Shown here one piece after another: positions 53,240 through 61,471 of a stretch of DNA of 64,000 nt. Source of the DNA: Volutella citrinella. Its lineage: Eukaryota > Ascomycota > Sordariomycetes > Hypocreales > Nectriaceae. The translations under genes were made by a program, and so were the position numbers. Each line of letters opens with the position of its first letter. Positions within the stretch are counted from its first letter, which is position 1. Location of the stretch: NCBI GenBank assembly GCA_034401135.1, contig JAWZSP010000004.1, forward strand, positions 806,001 through 870,000, read 5' to 3'. The notes beneath the pieces were generated by a model. It ran no database searches. It was not told the origin of the DNA and saw only the letters and a program-made list of their open reading frames with translations.

Positions 53240-55606
53240 CTATAGCTGATTAGAGTTCCACCAGTCAGATCCTGTCATTGAATTATCTCCAATGCGCATC
53301 ATGTACTCCCAAGGACCCCACGTCAGATCCATCTGGCCCATATCATCTTGTCTTCCGTACAGAATGGAGTCCAAGGAGTTGGATGGCTCTTCAGTCTGAG
53401 GACTGTGCGTATTCGCCTGGGCAGATGGCAGGGAGCCATCGTAAAACCGCCTCTCGGACACCCAGCCCGCGGGCGAGACGTACTGGGCCGTAGATTCCTC
53501 TTCTTCTGTCAGATGCGAATGGACATCAGGACCTTCCAGCGCGATGTATTCGCGTCTTTGGTTTCCCGTCGACCAAATGTTGTTGCTGTGGAGTCCGTCC
53601 CCAGCATAGTTTGGGAACTGAGGCGCGGCCAAGTCCAAGATGATCCACATCAACGACGTCTTTGCCGCTCTCTTGACGCGTCCCGTTTCTCTTTGGCTGC
53701 CGGATAGGCCCACGAGATTGGTCAAGTGATTCAAGTCGCGTTGCTTTTAGACGGTCAGCAAAGAAACAAAGCCTGGAGTTGGAGCTGCACTAACTATTGA
53801 CCTGCAAACGGGCCAATGCGAAACCAGTTGAGAAATAAAGGCTTTGCACGTCTCCAGGTTCTCTTCCGCCGACGCCCTTAATCCGGGGTTGCTAGTCTCT
53901 GTCCAGTACAGGTGGAGGGTCCCCGCGATGGCCGCCGCTTGAGCGAAGAAGGGGTCCGCCAGCTGTAGGCCTTTCTCGGTCGCCTCTCTAATCAGCCGCG
54001 AGACCCAGGTGCAGTGACGCAAAGCCTTTTCCGAAGATGCCCTCCAGAACGTGTTTGAGCCTAGCCTTTGTTTTGTTGCCTTGAACGAGTAAAGAAAGGG
54101 GTGATTGAGCACGCAGTGGATGGTGTGATAGGCAACCTGGACACGCACCCACGGCAGCCAGTCTAGCCGATCCTCATGGACCTCTTGCAGTGAGCGGTCC
54201 TTGAAGTTGACTGAATTATAACTCAATGAGCCAGGAAACTCAATCTCGAGGTCTAGAAGCCGGGAGCAGATGGAGTTATAGTCTGAATTGGGCTGCCATG
54301 GAGCGTCCTTTAGGCCCTCGAAACACCTTGAGATGTAGAGCCTGAGTTCTCCCCACAGGCTACATATCCTCAAGCTGTGAGACCACACATCGGGGAGGTT
54401 CTGCTCTCCATTTGTTTGCAAATCTCTTGGCAGCGTTGGGCAGGGTACCCCCAGTTGTCGCGATTGAATGGTCGAGAACCGAGGGACCTGGATATTTTGA
54501 ACGTCGGGAATCAGGGTCGGCGGTCCATACATAATGTCTAGTAGCGATATGCTCCAGAAAAGCCTTGACTGCTCTTGCGCTGTTGGTGGGCCGCCATGGG
54601 AGTCTTGCTTGCATGTCGAAAACTGGGCCACGGTTCTGACCAGCGTGGCGTTGACACCAGCCTGGAGCAGATCGCCACCTGAAGAACGCGTGTCAGCATA
54701 CTGACAGAAGGAACAGAAGACCAACTTACTTATAACATTAAAGAAAGCTAGCAGGCACAATGCCTGCAGTGTCTGGAGGTTGACACCATCGTCTCCCACC
54801 TTCAACATGATAGCTCTTCTGGCCGCTCTGCCATAGAACTCCGGGCTTCGCAGGTCTGCGTCCGCAAAGTCAAGAGGCTTATAAGTTAGGGCGAGAGCCA
54901 GAATGCAACACACCAGCTCTTCGCTAGAGTCCGGCAATGGCGAAGCACTGGATTCAAATAGCCATAGTGGCTGACGATGGATACTCTCAAAGTAGACGTC
55001 GAAAGCTCTTTTAATCGTATCGCTTGGTAGCATTGTCCTATCAAGGTCAGGAAAGGTATGCGATGGTGCTATTCCGGCAACGCACGACGTTATTGATAAT
55101 TGATTTGCTACAGCTGGTGAAGGTAGTGCCATTGCGCCGGCACTGGCTGATGTTGAGCATGGAGTGGCTTCTTGCGCAGACTGAGATCCATGGGTGTGAC
55201 TGTACTCAATCAGAATTAGGAGCAAATCCCGTGCCGCATTTTTGCATGCGCAAGATCTTACTCTACTCTCCCAGCGAGCCTCTCGAGCTTCTCTTCAAGT
55301 TCTGCCAGGCGACGCGCCTGTGACGGTCAGATCAGAGCGACAGAGAGAGGTAGGATGCGACGGACCATTCGGCCTTCGCCCTCACTCGGCACATGGTCGG
55401 TGCCGTAGGTTCCATCGGGGTAGCAGCACGTCTGAGCAAGGCGGCAACAAGCCGAACATGCCGGCTTCTCGCCTGGGCAACGAATCTTTTTACGCCTTAT
55501 CCGTGAGTTGGTACGTGTCCAATAGATCGGGATGGGGCTTGGAATACCTGCAATTGTCACAAGCTTGTGCTACACGCCTGTATTGTCTTGACTTTCGCGT
55601 GTTCAT
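53240..55606 (-). CDS. Zn2Cys6 transcription factor, candidate cluster regulator
   Basis: Model: complement(join(53240..53743,53795..54678,54730..55199,55262..55317,55366..55495,55548..55606)), 700 aa. Five short introns, frame consistent throughout. The zinc cluster is interrupted by the first intron: C16, C19, C26, C33, C36 and C43 (CDNCRRKKIRC...CSAC...C). A short linker leads to a coiled coil (ARRLAELEEKLERLAGRVE, residues 64-82), so it should bind as a dimer. The middle homology region of PF04082-like regulators follows, and the last 160 residues are acidic and Ser/Tyr-rich (possible activation domain). The least certain junction is the last intron (donor GTTAGT at 53794). It is divergent from the FAD oxidase, with a CGG-N5-CCG palindrome between them, and is the best candidate to bind all five copies. 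Confidence 0.85.
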
Positions 55607-56221
55607 GGTGGTTGTGCTTGAAGTCTGGGGGTTGCAAGGAGAGCACTGAGCGATGAGCACTCCACCAAAGTTGCCGTCATGAGGGGACACGGAGCTAGGC
55701 TCCTAGCCCGGTTCTACCCCGCAATCACTTATCTCCTTAGTCCCATCTCAATTTGTAGGGAGTTTGGGTGTCCAAATAACATGGGTGCTTCGTCTCAAGG
55801 CCTCTCAGACGCGATCTAAGTCCAATCTTCGTCTTGGCCTATGAGCGAACCCATCCGCCCTCCACCACACCGGCTGGTTGCAATAGGATGGAGACGCACT
55901 GTCCAGTTTGGTCGAAAAACCCACCCCGATGGCTGCCCCAGAGAAGCATGGACGAAAATCAGCGATAGCGGCGGGCGCCATGATCCACTCTACCCCCTCC
56001 GGAGAATCCGATCATGTGACCGGGAACAATTGGCATCTCAGGGCGGCCAGTGGCGCCTTCCGTAACGTCCAACCGGGCATGCAGGAGAAAATGGCCGGGA
56101 CCACGCGAATCCAACCCGGTTGATAGAATCTCTGAGAATGTTAGAATGGATAAATATCCTTAGACTTTTTTGACTGATCGCTCACTGCATTTTTTGACCA
56201 ATTAACCAAGAGCACAAGTAC
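55607..56221. promoter_or_regulatory. Divergent promoter, Zn2Cys6 regulator / FAD amine oxidase
   Basis: This 615-bp region contains zinc-cluster palindrome copy D at 56000-56010. The arrangement of regulator and target sharing a promoter would permit autoregulation. No other gene was recognised. Confidence 0.5.
56000..56010. promoter_or_regulatory. Zinc-cluster palindrome, copy D
   Basis: CGGAGAATCCG, identical to copy B and the reverse complement of copy C. It lies 212 bp upstream of the FAD oxidase ATG and 394 bp upstream of the regulator ATG. Confidence 0.5.
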
Positions 56222-57650
56222 ATGATGGAAAAGGCTGATCGCATTGTCATCGTTGGAGCTGGCTTGTTCGGTCTAACCACAGCCTACCAATTAGCGTCCG
56301 AGGGCCACACAAACATCGTTGTTCTCGACAGACACGTACCACCAGTATGACCACTGCCACTCACCAGCAATTAAGCCATTTCCCCGCCCCCCGCTGAAAC
56401 ATGTCCAGGTTCCCGATGGATCCAGCGTCGACATCTCGCGGGTCATCCGGTTCGACTATGCAGACGATGTCTACCTGGGGATGGCCCACGACGCTTACAA
56501 GAGATGGTCGACATCGCCCAAGTACAAGGATATCTTCTTCCCGTCCCCGTTTGTCCTCAGCGCGAGCTCTACAGGCTCACTGGGGCGTTCGTATATCGAC
56601 AAGTGCACTGCCGCCCTGACCCAAAGACAGCTGCCTTGGGCACCGCTCGAGGACGCGGCCGAGGCGAAGCGGCTGTATCCAACACTCACTGGCACGCTCG
56701 CCTCCCCGGGCTTCCTCGGCTACAGAAATACCCAGGCTGGGTGGGCGGATGCGCAAAAGGCAATAACGCAGCTTCGAGACGACTGCCTCGATCTAGGTGT
56801 GTCTTTCATATGTGGGAGAGGTGGCACGGCGGTCAAGTTTGAAGCTTCCAATGGCCGAGTTTCCGCAGTCCGCACCCTCGCCAACACGCTCGTCCAAGGC
56901 CATCACTTTATCCTCGCAGCCGGCGCGTGGTCTTCTAGCCTGGTGCCTTACTATGGCTCTGTGCTCGCCACTGGCCAGGTCGTCGGGTACCTCCCACTGA
57001 CAGACGAGGAGCTGCAGAAATACGCCGAGCTCCCGATTTACATCAACTTCTCAACCGGGTGGTTCAACTTTCCGCCTCACAGGGAATCCCGGACACTTAA
57101 AATGGCAGTTCACGGCTGGGGCTATACTAGAGAGCCCGAGGCGCACGAGAAACTCGCCCTGAGTGCCGATAGCTCGATGCCGCCCCTGGAAGCAGCCCGG
57201 GAGCGAGCCAACTTTGCGCCTGAAGATGGAGAAGTGAGGCTAAGGGAAGGACTCCGCGAGATCCTCCCTGAGCTCGCAGACCGGCCCTTTGAACGAACGG
57301 CGGTGTGCTGGTACACGGATACGCCCTCGGGTGATTTCATCATCGACTTCCACCCAGACTATAAGAATCTGCTGGTTGCTGGCGGAGGCAGCGGACAGTA
57401 AGATCATGGACCCGCATCCCTCGGCGTGACTTACTGCAGGCTAATCACTTACAGCGCGTTCAAGTTCTTGCCGGTGCTGGGCGAATATGTTGCATCGAGA
57501 TGGAAAGGCCTACTGCCGCAAGAGCTGGTGGACAAGTGGAGGGTGCGGACTGAATACAAGAACGAAGCCAATGCTTTTGGGGGTGATGGAAGCCGAGGAG
57601 GTCCAGAGAGACAGCCGCTCTCATCAGAAAAGCTCAGATCTAAGCTGTAG
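56222..57650 (+). CDS. FAD-dependent amine oxidase (fructosyl-amine/saccharopine/sarcosine oxidase family), PTS1
   Basis: Model: join(56222..56335,56409..57397,57455..57650), 432 aa. The N-terminus has the dinucleotide motif VIVGAGLFGLTTAYQLA, followed by SSVDISRVIRFDY, the loop typical of the monomeric sarcosine oxidase superfamily. Cys338 in AVCWYTDTP corresponds to the cysteine that carries covalent FAD in fructosyl-amine oxidases. GGGSGHAFKFLPVLGEY closes the FAD site. The protein ends in SKL, a peroxisomal PTS1 signal, as usual for this group. Expected reaction: oxidation of a secondary amine (glycated amino acid, N-methyl or related) to an imine with release of H2O2. The promoter is shared with the Zn2Cys6 regulator and contains a zinc-cluster palindrome. 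Confidence 0.87.
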
Positions 57651-58165
57651 GTTGAAGCAGGTAACCCAGAGGTAGGACAGTTGAGTAGCCAGCACAATAA
57701 CCTCTCATCCCAATAACACTACGATCGTCAATTAGTAGCCGCATCAAAACTCCACGGCCTTAAACATGATATGACATCTCGTCAGTCTTTTGTATGTCGC
57801 TCAACCCCTGTCATTTCACACCCAGCGAGTGGTGTGGTGCGGCTGAACGGAGCAGGGGAGCTCCATAGTGCCATTCCGCCTCGCCGTAATCCCGGCCACT
57901 CCAGTGATGCCACACCAGTGACACTATCCAATGAGGCAGCTCAGGTCTGGAAGCGCTGCTCAGCTGCGCCCGAGCGTGCTGGGGATTATTGGCTCTCGTG
58001 CCGCGGCGCATGTCGTATATGGCCTGATAGCGAGAACGCCTACTGTCATACCCTAATATCATTGATAGTACTTAAGGGGCTCAGATCATAGGCCGATGTC
58101 TGTAGCTGCTCGTCTTTCAATATTTATTAAAATACCAAGTACTTCTCCTCAGCCTGGCAACAAGA
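57651..58165. promoter_or_regulatory. Intergenic region upstream of the unknown 414-aa gene
   Basis: This 515-bp stretch lies between two plus-strand genes. It lacks the zinc-cluster palindrome found in neighbouring promoters; a direct CGG-N5-CGG arrangement is seen at about 57840-57850. An AT-rich TATTTATTAAAAT lies about 40 bp upstream of the next ATG. Confidence 0.4.
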
Positions 58166-59476
58166 ATGGGCACCTCGCGCGAGGAAGAGATCCTTGAAAA
58201 GAAGACGCTGTCTCTTGAGCTGGTCAAACAGCTACAGGACGTCTCCGAGAAATGGACCATCAGCCCCTTTGGGAAATTGGCAGCCTTGGGGCCGTCGAAA
58301 CACTTCGAAAACCACGAAGACCTCAATCTGCTCTTTTCCTTGACGAATTCAGCCTATTCAATGGAGCTCATGCACCTACCAACAGCTTATCTCATGCATT
58401 TAGAAGCCCAAAAGGCGTGGCTCAAGTTCTCCAAGGCATTTGAGAACACCTTAGACCTCGCCGGGCGGGCCGTCTCTTCCAAAGATGCAGCTATAAAGTC
58501 AGCTCTGGTCCAGGAGCGGGTTGACCTGCTGCAACGCTTCCATGTCACAAACGAGAACAAGATATCGGAGCCGTTGCTTCTCCATCCCTCCATGTACCTC
58601 TTGTCCCGCGGGTTCTCGACGTCCATAACGCCAGAGGAGTTTAGTATACTACCACAGGTCAACGGAATAGAAGCTAATTGGCTTCTGCTTGTACGTGAAC
58701 CCCGATCGTATTCCCCAGCCATGGTCTGATCAGCCGCTGATGGCATGTATATTCAGCGAGAAGTCAAGAATCCCGGTCGTAGCCCAGTGCTAGACGACCC
58801 GTGGTATACTGAAAGGCTGCCAACCGATAAGCCAAGCGAGCGATATCGAATCCATCGCGAAGGGGGACTCTGGGGGAAGCCAATATACCGCGTCTACGCA
58901 GATCCCGACCCAGCCCCGGAGCGGACGCACACAATCATGATAATCGCCACTCACCATGAAGAGGGCGGCGACTGGCCAATGCCCCTCACGCAAGCCTCCG
59001 TCTGGCGCCCCAAGGAATATCCGCGCCGGTCAATGAACATCAAGCCCTTTGGGCTCGACAAGGCCAAGACCCGCGCCGTGGGCTTCCGCACCGCCGCGAC
59101 TGTACTCGACACACCGATAACCATTACCGAGCGTCCGGACAACCTGTCGGCCCGCAACTGGGCGACGTGCCGGCGCTTCCACTATGGCGGCAGGGGCTTT
59201 GTGTGGAAGCCCGATGGAAACGTGTCGCGCCGGCGGGGGTTCATGGACGACGAGGTGTTTGAGTACACGACGGTCTCTGCGGTGGAGGGCGTGCCTGGCA
59301 GGAAGACGGACAATACCCTCGCGAGAAGGATATTCTGGACAGAGAATGGCGCGGAGGTGGCTTGTTGCGTAGCGGGTTTGGATCCGTTTTTGAAGGAGTA
59401 TCTGCTGGCGATTGCGGTCATGAAGCGAGCGGTGAACCGGTACTCTATCACCAGCATGATTGGTATGGATCCTTGA
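58166..59476 (+). CDS. Unknown protein, possibly with a Tubby/LURP-like C-terminal domain
   Basis: Model: join(58166..58690,58757..59476), 414 aa; 66-nt intron, GTACGT donor, CAG acceptor. The N-terminal 175 residues are helical with no recognised motif. The C-terminal 240 residues alternate short strands (KPIYRVYAD, THTIMIIATHH, GRGFVWKPDGNVS, RRIFWTENGAEVACCVAGLD) and end with a hydrophobic helix (PFLKEYLLAIAVMKRAV). That layout recalls fungal Tubby-C-like/LURP-one proteins, but this is a weak, shape-based guess. It sits between the two flavin oxidases, in the same direction, without the palindrome in its own promoter. It may be a passenger in the cluster. Confidence 0.7.
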
Positions 59477-60044
59477 TGGATGGGATGATGAGGAGGATAG
59501 TATGGGGTGTTGCTGTACCTGGGATGTTTGACAATTTGTTTAATACTAGTATGTACCATTATCATCGGTCACCATGCATGGAGCCCTTTGCACATTCTGT
59601 GGCCCAGCTACTCCGAGAGCACCGTGATATTGGCCACACCATCCAACCAGAGTAGCCTGACAAGACTAAAATGTTTCATGCCGATCCTAGTCATGACGGG
59701 CTGACAGCCCAGAGTGAGTGGACGAGTGATGTGGTTGGTGTGGAGACGGACGACACGGAAAGTGAGGACGGAATCTCCGTCTGCCACACGGCGCAATGTG
59801 GGCACGGATTGCACGGGCCGGGTTCTGGCGGGTGTCATCTGACAGTCTGGAGTTTAGTGTGACGTGAAACGGCGTGCATCAGAGATAGGGACGAGCATCC
59901 CGTCGTTTCCAATGGCACAAATGCGGGGAATGTCCGATGTAGGCCGAAGCAAAGGCAGTATTTAATTCAGTCCGAAGCCGATTGCTTGCCATACCGTCAC
60001 TGCAATCATCCCAGTTCGCGCAAGTAAATAAACAAAATCCCATC
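59477..60044. promoter_or_regulatory. Promoter of the sarcosine oxidase gene
   Basis: This 568-bp region between two plus-strand genes holds zinc-cluster palindrome copy E at 59769-59779. No other gene or repeat was recognised. Confidence 0.5.
59769..59779. promoter_or_regulatory. Zinc-cluster palindrome, copy E
   Basis: CGGAATCTCCG, 266 bp upstream of the sarcosine oxidase ATG. It differs by one base in the spacer from copies B, C and D. Confidence 0.45.
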
Positions 60045-61196
60045 ATGGACCAATTCGACGTCGCCGTCGTCGGGCTCGGCATCATCGGGAGCGCCGCGCT
60101 ATACCAAGCAGCCCTCAAGGGCGCCAAGGTCATCGGCTTCGAGCAATTCGAGCTCGGACACGTCCGGGGCGCCTCGTCAGACACATCCCGCATCGTGCGG
60201 ACGTCGTATGGAGCACCAGAGTACGTCAAGCTCGCGCAGGAGGCGTACGAGGAGTGGTTCAAGCTGGAGCAGCGGTCGGGCCTCGAGATGTTGACCATTA
60301 CCGGCGGCGTCGTCTTCTTCACAAAGGACGCTAACGGGCTCAACGGCGCAAACTCGGCTGCTGACTTTGCCAAGAGTCTTGATGCCAACGGGCTGCCGTA
60401 TGAGCTGCTTAGCCCGGACGAGGTTAAGGCGCGGTGGCCGCAGTTCAATGTCCCTGAGGGCGTTGATACCGTCTATACGGCCGACTCGGGCGTCGCCCAT
60501 GCATCGCGGTCCGTCGCCACAATGCAGAACCAGGCCCGGCAGAGCGGCGCTGTCATCAAGGAACACACCCGCGTCAACAGTGTGACGCCTGTATCCGGGG
60601 GTGTCGTCATCGAGACATCCAGGGGCAAGTTCCGCGCCGCCAGGGTCGTCCTCGCGGCAGACGCCTGGATTAACAAGCTGCTCGACCCTCTGGGCGCACA
60701 CATCCCGCTCACCGTCATGCAGGAGCAGGTCACGTACTTCAAGCCGCGTGACATCGCCCCGTTCGAGCCCTCAAAGTTCCCTGTCTGGATCTGGGGCGGC
60801 CAGGAATGGTTCTACGGCTTCCCCAGCTACGGCGAGCCAACCATCAAGGCGGGCCGCGACATCTCCAACAACATCATGACGCCGGAGCAGCGCACCTTTG
60901 CACACTCGCCGAAGCTGCTCGAGCAACTGACATCATTCATGGAGGGCCTCATCCCGGAAAAGGGCGAGCCGCTGCGCACAGTCACCTGCCAGTACGCCAT
61001 CACGCCTGATCGCCAGTTCGTCATCAGCCCACTGGACAAGCACCCGGACATTATTGTTGGGCTCGGGGCTGGGCACGCCTTCAAGTTTGCGCCTGCTATT
61101 GGGCGTATCTTGGCCGAGCTTGCGATTGATGGGAAGACGGACAGCGACATTGCAAGTTTCGGGTTCACGAGGGCGGTTTCCTCAAGCAAGTTGTAA
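60045..61196 (+). CDS. Monomeric sarcosine oxidase-like flavoenzyme, PTS1
   Basis: Single exon, 383 aa, close to the usual length of about 390. FAD-binding motif VAVVGLGIIGSAALYQ is at the N-terminus and the ASSDTSRIVRTSYG loop follows. Cys315 in TVTCQYAITPD falls at the same residue number as the covalent-FAD cysteine of the well-studied bacterial enzyme. GLGAGHAFKFAPAIG closes the FAD site. The C-terminus reads SSSKL, a peroxisomal PTS1. Expected reaction: sarcosine + H2O + O2 to glycine, formaldehyde and H2O2; related enzymes act on pipecolate or N-methyl amino acids. A zinc-cluster palindrome lies 266 bp upstream, linking it to the Rieske oxygenase and the other flavin oxidase. Confidence 0.92.
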   Translation: MDQFDVAVVGLGIIGSAALYQAALKGAKVIGFEQFELGHVRGASSDTSRIVRTSYGAPEYVKLAQEAYEEWFKLEQRSGLEMLTITGGVVFFTKDANGLNGANSAADFAKSLDANGLPYELLSPDEVKARWPQFNVPEGVDTVYTADSGVAHASRSVATMQNQARQSGAVIKEHTRVNSVTPVSGGVVIETSRGKFRAARVVLAADAWINKLLDPLGAHIPLTVMQEQVTYFKPRDIAPFEPSKFPVWIWGGQEWFYGFPSYGEPTIKAGRDISNNIMTPEQRTFAHSPKLLEQLTSFMEGLIPEKGEPLRTVTCQYAITPDRQFVISPLDKHPDIIVGLGAGHAFKFAPAIGRILAELAIDGKTDSDIASFGFTRAVSSSKL

Positions 61197-61471
61197 TTCG
61201 CATATGTTGGGGTCTGGGGGTGTTTGATAGAGTCCCTTGTATTCCTAGGCAGCTTTGAGCAACTGACCAATGTCCTTGAACTATCTGCACACGCAATGAC
61301 AAACGCCTCTGCTGCCAATCAATCTCAAAATGTCTGGTGTTTTGTCTCTCTGCTCTGCAATCAACTCATGATGATGCGTAGGCAACAACCACTTAGCCTT
61401 TAAACCATCGAACCAACACAACATAAACAACTTCAACAGCCCAAGCAAGCGTCATGTGCAAGGGGCACAAT

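Noticed and set aside
57840..57850. CGG-N5-CGG in the promoter of the 414-aa unknown gene
   Set aside because: It is a direct repeat rather than the inverted CGG-N5-CCG, and its spacer does not match, so it was not counted as a sixth copy.
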